From positions 62,001-126,000 of the forward strand of contig JAEHOE010000128.1 of assembly GCA_016858145.1 (NCBI GenBank): a stretch of DNA of 64,000 nucleotides, in the 5' to 3' direction. The notes beneath the pieces are model-generated. The model made no database searches. It saw only the letters and a list, made by a program, of their open reading frames with translations, and had not been told where the DNA came from. Shown one piece after another: positions 13,201-28,200 of the stretch (positions within the stretch are counted from its first letter, which is position 1; every line of letters starts with the position of its first letter). Source of the DNA: Edaphochlamys debaryana (taxonomy: Eukaryota > Chlorophyta > Chlorophyceae > Chlamydomonadales). The translations under genes and the position numbers were made by a program.

Positions 13201-16200
13201 GGCACAGCGGGCGGCGCTGCGAGGCGCAGGGGCTCCAGAGCAGGCCGTTGCGCTGCGAGCGCGGGTCGGCCATGAAGGCCAGGCACAGGTCCGAGGCGCC
13301 CGAGGAGGCCGACGTGTCCCACTGCCGGGAGGAGAAGTAGGTGGTCTGCGTGCCGGGGGTCTCAAAGACGTAGGCGGGGGAACTCGAGGTGAGGCGCGCG
13401 TAGCCGGTCCAGGCCGTGACCACGGGGTCGGTGAGCGAGGGGCGCGTGAAGGTCCACTCCTGGAACATGCGCGCCATGTTGTCGTACTCCTCCGAGGTGG
13501 TGAAGGTGGCCAGCGTCTGCGTGGGTGGTGAGTGGGTGTGAATGGCAAGGAACGGAAGGTGGGGTAAAGCGGACAGGGGCGGCACGGACTCAGCGTTGCA
13601 CAGCACCCCGGCGCTGTCGGCATAGCTGCGTAGTCCCGCGAACCCACCTGAGAGCGGGACTTGCAGTACGCCTGCGCGGCGGCCTTTGACAGCGTGACAC
13701 CGTACCTGCGTGAAGCAGCAGAGGGAGCGAGGGGCCGGTGAGCACACAGCAGGGCGTGTTGCAGCACTTGCGCTCATGGAGAGCAGACTAGTCATGCTGA
13801 CAAGGCCACTGACCCCGCGTGCTAAGTCTGTCCCAAGAGGTGGCCACAGCGATGGTCCGACTCCCCTCCACCCAGCTGCTCACATGGTGTAGTGCACGCC
13901 GCCCACGGTGCCCTGGAACTCCAGCTGGCTCACGTCCTGAGTCAGAGACGGCTCCGGCTCCGGCGGGCTCGACGACTGCGGGATGAGGGGCCCAAACGTA
14001 CGAGTCAGTGAGCGTCAAGCGAAGGGCTGCTGAAGGGGGGTCACGGCTTTTACCCCTGCACGAGAGCGGCGCTCACCACACAGACGTACGACAGTGGGGT
14101 GTTGCAGTTCAAGTCGTTCCAGGTGCTCCGCCGCCTGCAAGCACGCATGGGAGGGCCAGAACGCCAGAATGCGGTAGAGAGTGACTTGTGCCTGTGCCTA
14201 GAGTGTGCCTGCACCATGCCTGGCTACGCAACCAGTGGCCAGGTGAGGGTCACAACACCCCTCAGTCCAGCCTCCTTACGCGAACAGGAAGGCACGCCAG
14301 CTGGGCGACAGGTTGGTCCACCAGTTCGACCAGAACGTCTCGTCGTAGCCTTGCACGTGCCAGAAGAACCACCAGTCCCAGTAGTTCCACGTCACGCCAA
14401 CCCAGAAGTTCTTGAGCAGGTCCGTCTCCTTCAGGGGGGGGGTTCGAGGCGGGCAGCCAGGCAGCAAGGACAGGTAGTCAGCCTCCTGAGCCCTGGATGA
14501 GGGATAGGCAGCTCCCCTAGGAGAGAACCGGCCAACCCAGCCTCGCCCCACCTTGACCCAGTTAATCGAGTGGACGCAGTGCTCCGCGTTCTGCCAGTTG
14601 TCGGGCTGGTTCTGGTCTGCGAGGCGCAAAGGAAGGGACGGCGTGCAAGGGAGACGTCAGATGGGCATTCCATGAGCCGGACACCATGTAGCAGCAGAGC
14701 GCATCATTACCCGCACAGACGTCTTCTCACCCCAGGCGACGGCGCTGTCAGCGGGAGTGGTGCCCGAGTTGTAGCGGAAGATGCTGATGTTGTCGGGGTC
14801 TGCGGGGCGGGAGGGGGAGAGCAATGACAGGCAGGTTCAGGTCGGGAATACGGCAAGTGGAGCATCGCCGGCGGGCTGGTGGGCAAGAGCTCATGCAGGG
14901 GCGCTTGCACCCTCACCGCGGCGGAGACCAAACCACCACCAGCTGCGCGCAGGGGCAAGGGCACAAGGGGCGGGGGTGAGCAGCTGCAGCGGGTGTGACG
15001 TGTCAGCGCTGCAGAGGGTCGGGAGGGGCCAACGTGGCAGGGTTAGACGCAGCCGAATCACTCACAACGTCTGCTCGGAGCCCCGGCCGCGCTTCCAGGT
15101 GCGGAGAACGTCAGCCACCTCGTAGAACTCGTTCTTGGTGACGAACTCAGCCTAACGAAGGGGGGGGGGAAATGGCGGGGAGGTAACGGTGCGTCAGGCG
15201 TGCATCGCGGCCAGGAAGACAGGTAGGCCAACAGCAATGCGTGGGGAACCCGCCCGCAAGATTACCTGAGCGCACGACGCACTCCTCTGCGCATCGCGCC
15301 CTGCCGGTTCCCACTCACCATCTGTCCTCCAATTGACTGGCAGAAGGTCTTGGCGTTGGACCAGGTCTGCGGGTAGGTCTGGTAGTACCTGTAGACCTGG
15401 CCACGCAGAGTAAACTCATAATCGGGGTAGGTGATCCAGAAGGGCGGCGGGCTGGGCGGCGGCGGCGAGGGCGGGAGCAGGATGAGGGTCGAGTCGGCGG
15501 GGCCCTCCCACGACTCTCCGGTCTTGCAGGCGAAGGCGCGCGCCTCGGTGCACAGCTCCATAATGATGGTGCTAGTGTTGAGGGTGGCGTTGGAAGTGAC
15601 CATGATTGAGCCGCACACATCGTTGAGGGGGTCCAGGTTGAGGCCGCGGGGCAGAGCCCAGGTCGACAGATCCAGCGCAATGCCAGCCTACGGGGTTTGG
15701 GTGGTCAGATGGGTGCGACACGAGGGCACATGAAGGAACCCTCAACCCGTCTGGCTCAAGGCCTACCTCCGAGTGCCACATGACGCCGCCGTCAGACTCC
15801 TCGGTGAGGGCCGTCCACACGGGCGAGTCAATGCCCTCCGAGATGAGCCAGTCCCGGAACCAGTTCTCCTCGGCCTTATTGTGGAACCACACCAGGTCCT
15901 TGTGCTGTGTTGGGAAGGAGCGAGGGCAGAGCACATGGTCGGGAAGGATAGACGTCAGGCAATGAAGGGTTAATCGAAAAGGCAGTCCGAGGGCACGGAA
16001 ATGCGCTCAAAGCGAGTCCACCATCCAGCGCCCGTACGCACGTGGTAGCGGCAGATGCGCTGCGCCTCGAGCCAGGTGACGGCGTGGGCGCTGTAGAGCG
16101 TCACGCGCCAGGTGCCCAGGGACTTGGCCAGGACCGTCACGTTCCTCTCCACGCCAGGGGTGATGTCTGCAGCGGAGGGCGGATTAGGCGGGTCCTTCTT

Positions 16201-19200
16201 GAAATCACAAGACCGTGCCCGCCACGGGCCTCCAGCCCCCCAAAGAGGCAGACCAATCGCAGAACTTCAGTTGTCCCCGGCCCTGCCCTACCCTGTACCC
16301 GGCCCTGCCCCTACACGCACCCTCCAGGCTGTCGTCGATGAGCGTGCCTGCACGAGCCGCCAGCAGATGTGGGAGTTGAGCATTGATGACCAACTTATCT
16401 AGCCCTCTCGTGATTACAGCCTGCCGCCCACCATGCATAGCCTGCTGCCCCGGCTGCGCCACTCACTGGTCTCGCAGATGAACGAGTACATGGGGTCGCA
16501 GCTGCCCGCCATGACGGTGCCAGCAGCGTCGGCCCCAATGCCGCCAGCGTTGGTGATGCGGAGCAAACCGCAGTTGGGGGCCGCTGCGTAGAGACATCGG
16601 CAAGGGGGGGCGGAGTTCAAGCGTGAGGTATGCTCACTCGGCCCCAAGCAACAGAGGAGTGCTCCCAGCCGTGCGCCGTCTTACCGTAGTCCCACTCGTC
16701 GACGTAGGTGACGGGGTAGCCCAGCGGGGTGCCGTCCACCCACCTGCAGGTGCGCGCAAGTGGTCAACAACAAGCTGCGCAATGCAAGGCCTTGCTGAAA
16801 GCTGCTGGCGGCAGTGCCAAGTAAACCCAGCCGGACCTGAGCACATCCCGTTGGGCGCGGAAGAGGCCCACATGCAGCGACATGCCGCGCGCGAGGAAGG
16901 CGTTGGTGTTGGAGTCGAGCAGCGTGAGCAGGTCCTTGACGTCCTGCGGGTCCTCCAGCGTCACCAGGTGGCCGCCGTTCATGCTGCAGATCCTCTGTGG
17001 AGGAAGAGGGAGCAGGGGGCGGGGCGAGAGTAAAGGTGTTGGCCCAGCAATCAGGGCAAGACTCTCAACAGGTGCGGTGATTGCAAGAGGGCCGCTGGTG
17101 ACATGGGTTGATGCTCACCCCTGCTGACTCCCAACCGGCGGGGCGCTGGAAGATGCGGTATTTGCTGTCGCGCACACGGGAGGTGAGCACGGGCGTCCAG
17201 CCCATCTCGACCAGGTCTGCAGAGGGCAGCGAGTGCTCTCAATTAGACATGCCCTTGCGGAAGCAGAACTTGCACTTGTATATGAGACGTTACCACGCTG
17301 GTCTGGCCCCCTCACCCAGAGTGAACTGTATGTCCTCGATCTTGGGCTGCAGCTTCTGAGGCGACACTGCACACAGATACATGACGTTCCACTGGCGGCC
17401 GTAGCCGAGCACAGTGACTGAGTTGGCCGTAGGGACCGTGTTGTTGATCGCCCTGATACCGTCTTGCCTGCGTGTTGCGTGGAGACCAGTGGTGGATTAC
17501 CGTGTTGTTGAGAGGCACCGGTGCCATGACCGTACACAGGATACCACCCAAGGGCTTACGTGAGCTGGTTGCCGAGCAACATGCGGCCGCAGCGGCACTG
17601 GCACTGGTTGAGGCCGGTGCCCGAAGAGGCGCACCTCTCACCGGTACCGTACAGAATCTGGCGGTCAGGAAAGGTATAATCAGTTCATGGTATCATCAAA
17701 TGAGCTGTTAGACCCAGATGTCCACCGACCAGCAGCAGCAGCAGCGCTCACCGCCAGCGTGGGGGGCTCAAAGGCGGGGCCGTTGCGGGCGTTGTGCAGG
17801 TTGCAGGCCTTGACGCAGTTGTCCACCTGGGTGGTGGTGTTGGTGCCGGCCACGTTGAAGGGGGGGCCCTCCTCGCGGGGCACCGACCAGCGGAAGCGGC
17901 ACTGCGGGTCCTCGGCGGCGTCTGCATGCGCGGCGCCAAGACATAGGTCAGAGGGTGCTGAAAGTCACGCGCACTGTGTGTCTGGCCATGCAGCGGCAGG
18001 AGGAACAGCCTTGCTCACCGCGCTCGGCCACGGCCTCCAGGGCGGTGGGCTGGCCGCAAATGCCAGCAAAGCGGATGCCGCTCTGGCCAATTGTGGTTGA
18101 GAAGGGCACTGTCAGGCCCGTGAGGCCGGTCAGCACGGTATCTGCGAGGGGGACGGGAGGTAATAGGTGAGAAGCATTCACCGAGCAGGATCCAGGAACC
18201 AGCAGGAGGTCACCCGTCGACGGAATCCTCCCTCGGGGTCTGCAATAAGGCCTACCGGCCGGACAGTAGACGTCTGCGTTGGGGTCGCTGCTGGTGGGGC
18301 GCAGCATGTTGGGGCCCTTGTTGCAGATAAAGGGCTCCAGGTCTGCGGGGCGAGGGGATTGGGAAAAGTCCAGCCAATGAGGTGGGGGCACGGCGCGGCG
18401 GCTGCAAACCTTATAGCGAGCCGCTCCCCCCTAACCCCTGCCAGCTGCCCGCCTCACCCGCTTGGCACAGCGGCGCCGCGAAGTTGGGCTCGTACTGGGC
18501 GACGCAGGGCATAGCCACGAACTTGTCGTACACGCTGGTGCTCCCCGTCACCGAGATCTCCCAGTGCACGCACAGGTCGACGTTGGACTTGATGTCTGAC
18601 AGTTTCGTGTCCGAGCGCCAGTAGCCGAAGGGCACGCCGTCCAGCCAAGACCACACCTGGTTCTCGGCTGTAGTGAGGAAGGGGAGAGCAGCAAGGTACC
18701 GTATTGATGATACGGATCCCCTCTACGGGCCGCGGGCAAAACACCCCTTAAAAACCGTTCAGCCCCGCTCACCGTCAAAGCGGGCACCCAGCCAGACCTT
18801 TACGTAGGTGAGCGGCTGATTGTGGCCCCACTCGCGGATCATGGCCAGATAACGCTCCGCCTCCTCATCCGTCTGAACGCTGGCCAGTACGCTCTCCTGC
18901 AGCAGTGCAGTTGGCACAGAGCAAGGGTAAACGTTAAGAACACAGTCTTTTCTTTTTTCACAGCATTCTTTGATGCACTTTCCACCCCACCTACAGCATG
19001 GCTCACCCTCAGCGAACAGAACTGGTCCTGGGCCTGGTCCCAGGTCATCTGCTGGTCAAACATGCTGGTGCGGACACCCTTGACGAGGACAGATGTTGCC
19101 GGAGCACCGATGTACGGAGGGACTGGGCGCGACGTCACCGGGCGTCGGCAGAGGAGAATGCGAGAGGCCTCGCAATCCGCAGCGTCCCATGAGGGGGCCG

Positions 19201-22200
19201 TGATGCCAACATCTGCAGGCGGCGTGTTATAACCAGGATGCGGAGTGACCGCAGCGAGTGAATTATTAGTGACATCTGCAATTAGCGTTGGCGTGCTACT
19301 GTCTGGAGGCGGACCCGCAGCGAGTGAATCCGATGTGACCAAATGGATGCCTGATGACCAAATCAAAAGGGCAACCAGGAGGCCATGCCCTCTCCTCCCT
19401 TCCCAGAAGGTAAAAGCCCAGAACCCCGTGGCACTGACCTGAGCCCAGCGTCACGAAGGAGAAACTGAGAGTTCCGCAGGAGGGGGCGTTGGGGCTCGCG
19501 GAGCCCGAGCCCCAGACCTGGTAGGTAAGGGCTTCACCGGTTGTGTACAGCCAGGCAGCACTGCCACCTGTGCAGATGAGAAGATATGGGGGGGGGCGTT
19601 GGTGGGTTGTGGTGGACAACCGACCATTGGGAGGAGCGTTTGGGCCAGCCTGGCCTTCTCACCGCCGGCGTTTGAGGCACCAAACCAGATCTTGAGGCCT
19701 AGCGGGTAGATGCTTCCCGCCCACTTGGCCACAAAATCCTTTACAACGACCAGCTCGTCGGCGTTCTTTATGGACGCCAGCTCAGCGTTGTGAGCCTGAC
19801 ATGGGACGCAAACACGAGGTAGGTAAGGCTCGAAGAACCTTGAAAGTTCATTTCAGTGCACACGAGCAAACGGCTCTTCGGTTTAGACCTACCCGGCAGA
19901 AGGAGGCAGCGGCTTGCCACTGCGGGGTTGGAGTGAAGCGGAAAGGTAGTGTTGGCCGGGCGTACACCGAAGCATCGTGGAAAAAACATGCTTACCGATG
20001 AAGGAAAGTCGAAAAGGACGAATTCCTCAGCGGTGTCAGTGACCCTGTGACACGAAGGGCAGGCGGACGTCACACCGGGGGTGACTCCCTCAAGCCTGCT
20101 TCCAGCGCCCCACACAACCACCGTTGTGCTCACTTGACCTGGCCGTCCACCAGCGCCGAGGTGGACACCACGAAGTCCTCATAGCCCGCGTACTGCACCG
20201 AGGCGGCCACGGTGGCCACCAGTGGGTCGGTGAGGGTGGGCAAGGTGGAGCTGGTGGTGGAGCCACCGCGCGGTGTCGCGCCGTCCTCGTTCACCGCCAG
20301 CACCTCCACCTCGGTGTTGGTGGCCAGCGGACGGCGGCACACGAACGTGTTGGCCGAAGTGCCAAAGCGGGTGCTTGTGCACGGCTCCTTGAGCCAGACA
20401 GTGTTCGGGGTGATGCTGCAGAATGCAGGACGTGGCGGGGCAGCAGGAAGCAGGCGGGTGTTGGATGATACACATCCAGAAGCATTCGGGGTGTCAAGGG
20501 CGGGGGCCGGGATGTCTGACATATGGTTCACATCAAGAAAGCATACCGGGTGTCAAGGGCGGGTGTTGGGATGCTGAAGTGGAGAAGGCATATGACCATG
20601 CCACAGAACCCGAAGCCCAACGCACCTCCCCGCGGACAGGCTCATGTACATGGAGGCGCACTTCTTGACGGGTGGAATCGTAGATGGGTCTGTGCGCCTC
20701 GGGTCTGCAGAGGACAGGGTGAACGCCAGCAAGAGGCACGTGTCAGCAAAAGAAGGACACCGCATGCACCTGCTGGCTTATCAAGGGAAGCCTTACCGCA
20801 GCAGTTGATGATGACGGAGTTGACGTAGGTGTTGTCACGGTTATTCACGAGTGGGGAGGAGGGGGTGAACTGCGGCTGAAACTTGACGGCATAGCCGCAC
20901 ATGAACATGCCGGTGGGGCACCTCGTCTCCGGCAGCCACCTGCCCTGGGCGGCAGTTTGGCCATTGGGAAGCTCCTTGACCTGGCCCGAGTCGCAGAGCA
21001 GGCGCGCATTCACCACGCCACGGTCGTCGAAGAAGCGGGTCAGCCGCGTCACGGTAGTGCGGCACACGCCGTTGCTGTCGCAGGTGGAGGACTGCCGGTG
21101 GGAAACGAGGAGGCACAGCATCAAGAGGCGCCACAGTAGCTGCTGGCAAGGCCGTATCCCAGCTCACAGCAGCGGAGGTTATTGCAGCACGGCCTGTTCA
21201 GCCTAGCCCAAATCAGTTTCAAGTGACATGCGCATGCAATGCACGTTACGAGCTGCTCACGTATTGCGGGTCGTTCGTGTCCAGCGCAGCCACGCCGCGC
21301 AACTGCAGGCCCACGGCAATGTCCTTAGAGCCCAAGAGCGGGTCATCATCGGGGCGAGTCGTGTTGCCATTGCAACGGGTTATGGTACCACTGCGGGCAG
21401 GAGGCGAGGGAGCACGGATGTAGTCATTGCAAGCGAAGAGGTACAGGTCCCTAGCACAGTGAAGTGAACTTACAAAACTCCAGCCGCTGGCCGCGGCGTC
21501 TGCGGCACCTCGAGGATCTCCTCGGTTTCGTCGTAGTAGTAGCCGCACACCATCTGGAGCGCAACCACGCCGCCGTTGTCCACGGAGGCGGCGGTGTTGG
21601 TGGGGTCAACGATGGCAGCCATGCCGATAATGTGCTGGCCGGCCAGGGAGCACCTCGCCATCTCGGTGAAGTTGCCAAAGCCGGTGGGGCCATTGACGGG
21701 GAGGGGGACCTCTGCTACGTCTCCGGTGATATCTAAGCTTGGGTCCCAGCGTTCCCAGTCAGGGCCCACAACGGTCACGCCAGGGGCCTTCGAGTACTCG
21801 AAGACTTGACCCGCGGGGTCAGCTGCGTGTGGTGAGCACAAGGGCGGCATGGTGAGTTGGAAACAAGGCCGGCACACAGTGAAGTATCTGGGTAGCCTGG
21901 AAAGTGGCCGCTGCAGCTCACCCCGAGAGTTGAGGCCAAACCAGATGCCAAGCTGCTGCGGCTTGTTGGCGGCAACACCCATCCAGGTGGAGATGGCGTC
22001 CACCACCTGGTCGTGCCTGCGCGCGGCAGCCATGGCAGGCCGTAAGGTTTGGGCAAACGACATCACACCCAACGTCTAATGCAGCGCGTACTCCCCGCAC
22101 TGCTCACTGCTCTGGGCTGTCGAATGAGGCCAGGTTGCCGCCATTGGCCTGGCAGAACAGGTCGGCGCTCAGCCAGTCGGTGAGGCGGTTGTAGAAACTG

Positions 22201-25200
22201 AAGGGGTAGAAGGGCAAGGAAGGAGGAGGTGACAAAAGTAACAGAGCTGGGTCAATGCACCCCCCCCGAAAGTGTCTGGAGAGCTCACGTGAAGTGGCTG
22301 CTGCCGTCCACTGTCTGGGCAGCAGGGACCACTGCGCGCAGTCGCTGCGCCGCAGGAGAGACCGATACCGGGCCTGCAGAGGGAAGGGGAGTACGTCATG
22401 AAGGCTACACTCAAGGGCCGGCGGGGCTGCTATCACGAGCACTGCGACTCACGCTGGCACAGGGGCAGGGCCGAGTAGAAGCGGCAGGACACATCCTTCC
22501 AGATGGCCGACAGTTCACTGCAGAACCGAGGACACAGCAGGTCACGAGAGCCTGCGGGAGCTCGTCCCCCAGGGCACATCATTGACTACACAACACTTGC
22601 TATCTGCAAGGCGCCCATGGTGGCTTCAGAAAGGCACCTGCGGGGCACCTCACCTGCTTGACAGAGACTGGTTTGTGATGGCACAGTCCGAGTCCACGTT
22701 CTGCAGCGCCAGAAAGACTGGGTTTGCCTCTGCCCACAGTGTACGTGACAAGCAAGGGTGGCTGCGCCAGGCGTACCCCAAGGGCCGGCACGATGTAGGT
22801 GTCGTTAGCGTTGTCGGGTTGCAGGGCGGCCCAGCGCGTGGTCTGCAGCTTGGCGCCTGAGTCCCATGACCAGGTGCCCTCCGCGGCGGCGTCGCTGAGG
22901 CCGATGTGGAACTCCAGCTCGCTGCTTGACAGGATGGTACCGGGCTTGGTCAGCAGCGCGTTGTTGACCGCGGTGTAAGCCGACAGAGCAGACTCATCGC
23001 TCGAGGTCTCCACGAGGATGCCGCCTGCAAAAAACAAGCAAAGGCCACTTGTGCCATGTTTCCGTGTGGCCCCAGTAACAGGCAACCAGGTTGCAATGCC
23101 ACCCACCAGTCAGCTGGCACAGCTGCTGCGCAGCGTTCGAGTCCATGAACGAATAGTACAGCGACAGCTCCACCTGGGGGTGCAACAGGAGGGAGAGGAT
23201 AGCATTAGTTGTAGTAGTGTAACGAAAAGACGCAGACGCGTGGCCAAGTCCGCTTCTAGAGCCATTACCCCCCACACCCTGCTCACCGTCCCCCCCGCAG
23301 TGTAGCCCGTGGCCAGCGGCTCCATGAACTGAGTCACCGCGATGCGTTCCTCCTCGGTCAGCTGGCTGGGGTCGGACACGGCAGGTCCTGCGCACGTTCC
23401 GACAGGGTAGGTAAGGGCAACTACAGCATTCAGGCCCCCAACTCAATTCATCGTTATGACAGAAGCCCCGACCTTAAGCCACCCCCGCCCGGCCCCGACC
23501 CACTCCTGCACGCCACGGGCAGCTCCTCCTCGCAGTCCTCCTCGGCCATGGTCCAGTCGGTGCGCACGTCCAGGCGCCCGCACTCGGTGGCCACGCCCGA
23601 GCTCAGAGTGCCCGGCCGGCGGGGGCGCGGGCCATCTGCGAGGCGGCGGTAGGGGCGGGTCACGGCACACAGGACCTGGGCAGCATCCGGACTGCTTGCC
23701 TGCAGCCGCAAAGAAACCGCACTCACTCGAAACACCAGTCGATATATCCGCGTTGCCCAGGATTCGGAGGTAGGCCCCCGGGCCCTGATCGGGCTTGAGC
23801 AGACAGTGCGTTTGATTGTAGGTCCAGAAGCGGCAGGCGGGGAAGAACCACATGCACAGCTGGTTGCAGGGGTCGGCAGTGGCCAGGCCAAAGATGCTGA
23901 AGAGCTCCTTGCCGGGAGTGCCATAGTCGTACTCCGTCGCGAAGTTTGTGTCGATCCCTGCACGCACCACGCCGCTTCTATTTTAGCACGGCCACAGGTG
24001 AGACCTACCACGCGCTGTACCAGGCTGTCGCCCTTGGCAAATGCAGCCTTAGCTCAAGCAGGGCTTACTCCAGAGGTAGTTGATGGGGGTGACGATGCGC
24101 GGAGGGAGGTTGACGTCTGGCGTGTCGTCAAACTGCTTGTACAGGAGCGGCGTGCCATCGGAGTAGGACCTGCACACAAGGGAAACAGTGTCGATCATAA
24201 CAAGGCAAGGGCAGGGCGAGGGCCTGTACGCATGGGAGCCAAGGCCTGAACCAGTACGGATGGGGCTCAGAACAGCCATTGTGTTCGCTTCGGTCCACTG
24301 CTTCCCGCAGCCCTGCCCCGCTCCGCCCCGCTCACCAGTCAAACATGTAGTCCAGAACGCAGAGGAATGGCGCCGCGGCGGCGGTGCAGTGGACGTCGTC
24401 AAAGCCCGCACCCGTACAGACGCCGGCGGTACAGGTGTAGCGCACGGCCGTGCAGTTCGAGACGCTGGATGCAGCCGCGCTGGTGGGTTGGTTCTGAGCC
24501 CACTTCACAAAGGACAGGGGCGGGCCGTCCACGGTTTGGTAGGTACCGTCTGCACGCGCAGCCGAAGACAGGATTAGTCATGCAAGCAGTGCGTATACGG
24601 ACGCTTAGGGCATGTGCATAGGAGATCGGAGCCATCAGGGTCAAGGCTTACTCCTGTTGCGGATGCCGATGTGGAACATTCCAACGGCAGTGCCGTTCTG
24701 CACCGCCGCGTCAAGGAAGGGCTGGCTGCGGAACACGGCCGCCATGACCGTGTTGAACTCGTCCAGGGTCTCAAAGCTGGCCAGCCGGGCGTTGAAGCTG
24801 GCGCACTGGTCGGCAGCGTCCAGGGAGTTGGTGACACTGGGGAAGGCCATGAACTGGCGGCCATTGGTGTTGACGGTGGCACCGATGACTCCGTCTGTGA
24901 GGAAGAGGTAGCATGCGTGAGTGGATCGAGTTGGGAACCCCAGTCAATCCCGTCTTGTAGACCCCAGGCCTGCACGCCCCATAGGAAGAGCCTCTACTCA
25001 CTTGAGGCAGGGGCAGGGCGCTCGCAGATGAAGGGGTAGGCGGAGCCCAGGCCGCAGCTCTCGGGGACCAGCGTGAAGGCGCAGTTGGTGTAGGCGGTCA
25101 GGTTCGTGGGCGTGGTGGTGCGGTCGAGCGGGTTGAAGACCTGGATCAGCGTCCGGTTGACCGAGGAGCACACCGTCCGCAACGACACACAGGCGGGCGC

Positions 25201-28200
25201 TGGTATGGCCTGGTTGGTGCCCGCAGCAAAAGTTGCGCTCCAGGTGGCAGCATTGTACACGGTGCCATCCGCCCACGTGAAGGCGGCGCCTGTGGCGAGG
25301 TGGCAGTAGGGGAAGGGACAGGAGGAATACGGTACACAAGACAAGAAGACCCAAGCCTGGCTGCGTCGAGAGCCAACGCACCTGATTTCTCAAGCCCGAT
25401 CCACGACTGGAGAGTCGTGTTTGCGGCAACAGCAGCCGGGTACAGCTGCTGCGTGGCGTCGTCCAGCTGACGCAGGACCGTGATCAGGTCAGTTGGCCTG
25501 CGGTCCACGGATCGTGTGCGGGGTTGCCGTGAAGTTGGCTAACACATGGTGCTGCAGGTTGTGTGCCAGGTTGCGTGCCCGTGGCCCCCTCTCACGTTGT
25601 GAAGGACGCCAGCACGCCTCCAGCGGTGGCGCAAAAGCCCGCCGCGTCGTCAAAGGTGAGCTCGCTGGGCACGTAAAGGTACTCCGTGCTGCCCAGCTGG
25701 AAGGCGGCCATGGAGGCGCGCAGCGCGTTGGAACGGTCGCCGGGGCCTGGGCACAAGCATAGGGAAAGCAGATCTCAGGCAAATGAATCAAGGCGGGGTG
25801 CAAGCAAGGCCCGGCGGCGGTAAAAGGGGCAGGGGCATCGGGCTCAGTGCGCAGGGCACTCACTGGGTTGGTAGTTGCGCAGGCCGATCCAGGCCGAGTG
25901 CAGGGCAGTGTCGCTCTTAACGTCGTAGTACTTCTGAATGGCCTTCGAGAACCACCTGGCAGGGGGTGTAGGCATGAAGTTGTGAGCCGCATGTCCAGCA
26001 TGATACAGGGTTCGTGCTAAGAGCCATGCCCGCTCACGTAATCTCATCGCGGTCCTTGAAGCTTGCCAGCTGGCCGCCGCGGCGCTGGCAGAAGGTGGAG
26101 GCCTCGTCCCAGGTGAGGTCGACGTCGTACAGCAGCAACTGGTCGCCGTCCGTGGCTGAGACCTGCACCACCGGAACGGCGGCGTCGCTGGGGCTCACGC
26201 CGGGCTTCTCCTTCTTGGGCACTGCGGATGGCGGGATGGGGCATTGGGGGCACACCAGGTTGTAAGGATCCCGAGGCAACCTTACAGCAGAGCCATGCCA
26301 TCATGGGTCGAGGTCATCACTCACCAATCTTGCATAGGGGGCGGCGGACGAGGCCACTGCACACGGAGTCGTACCAGACAGCCTCCCGCCTGCATGATAC
26401 CGCGCCGGGAGTGAGGCGGGAAAGGCTTGATGGTGTGTGAGCCCAGGCGCCTCTGCCCCCGCCGGCAATGCCGCCCCGCCGCTTACGAGTTCACGTTCAC
26501 CACCAGCTGCACACAGTCCTCGGCGTTGCCCACGTCGTTGGGCTCGCCCAGAGCCCAGGGCGGCGAGTAGACTGACAGGTCGGTGCCGTCCACGTAGGTG
26601 AAGTTGAGAGCCATGGAGAAGCCTGCGGTAAGGAGACAGCCATTTGACACAGATGCGACGCAAGGAGCAAGTTGGTTCCCTTTCCCCTGGCAAGGTTCCT
26701 TGCTGCTGAACCATGTTCACAGTCACAAAGCCCTGCCTGTGCGGCGCGCGCCAATCCACACGCCCAGCATGTCGTCCACCGTCATGTCCATGGCCCACTC
26801 CAGCAGTACGTCAGCGATGGCATTGTGCTGCGGGGGGCATACATGGAGGTAGGGTGAGCAGGCCAGCAAGCAAGCATGCATGCCGAGGCGGGTCCCCCAG
26901 GCGCCCCACCTCGATGTCCGAGACGTAGGTGAGCAGAGTGCCGCCTTGTGAGACACAGAAGCTGCTGGCCTGCGCCCAGTCGAGCTGCACGTCGTACAGC
27001 GCGGCCTTGGAGCCGGGGCTGAGCGGCAGGTCCATGAGTGACGCGGGCACCAGCTCCGACAGCCCCTGCGCCACCTGGCCCAGCTTGGAGCTGATGCCGG
27101 CCACACCCAGAGGGCATTGGCGCTGTATTGGCAAGGTCGGAACCGGCAAACATTAGACAGCAGCAGAGGCGAGGCCACTCCTCCATAAGCTATTCAGCAG
27201 TCGGAAGAAAAGGACTTCCGTCAAGCAGCAGCAAGAGGCTCTCCCTAATCAGATACTGCTGAGCATCCCAACGTCTATCTATGGCTCGGCCCCGAACCCA
27301 CCGCCAGCACGTAAGCGGTGTCAGGCGGTGAGGTGGCAAGCTCAGGGCTGAGGTAGCGCTCGCGGCCGTTGGAGCCAGCGGCCGTAGTCGATAGGTAGGT
27401 CTGCGGGGCAAAGGGAAGGAGCCGGAGTGAATGTATGACAAGGGACACCGGAGTGGTACCCGTGCTGCAGAAAACCCAAAGTTATGAGCATGGCTGGCCC
27501 AGGCCTGCACGCACCGCCACGTCGTCACCGCTATCGACGTCGAGCAGTGTAGGGGCTCCGTCCGCGGGCGCCTTATTGTCGCACTCGATGCGCACCGACA
27601 AGATCTCATTGTCAACGTCCACCATGGCCACCGCACTGGTGGCCTTGCTGCCGGCGGGGCACTCGTACTTGAAGGGCGATGACTGCGCTGAAGGTATGCC
27701 GGTGGTGGGCTGGCCGCTCAGGGGCAGTTGAGCTGCAGGGGAGGCGGGACACAGCAAGTTTGAATCGAGGTGGGCGGACAGGGGTTGCTTGCCATCATCG
27801 CGTCCAGAACCCACCGCCAAACACGCTGACAAGCATGGGGTCAGGCACGTCCGTGCAGATGAGGCGCATGCCGTGCAGGAAGGACGCTGCAGGCGCAGTT
27901 GTGCTGTTCAAGACGTTGTAGCGGGTTGGGCCGTTGACCACACGCGACCGCAGCACCGTGATGCCCGTGGCGTGCATCTGGCTCGTGCACTTCTCCTTGA
28001 ACTCCACGCCGCGGTTCACGTCCGGCGAGTAGACCAGGTTCTGCGTGTGCTGCAGGGTCTCAAAGCACAGCGGGTCCACAGTGAGCAGCACACCCGGAAC
28101 GTCGGGGTAGGCTAGGCCCAGGTACTGCTGGGTGCGGCCCGCAATGCCGCCAAGGCCCGCAGCGCAGTTGCCACTAGCAAACTCGGCGTCCACGTTGGTG

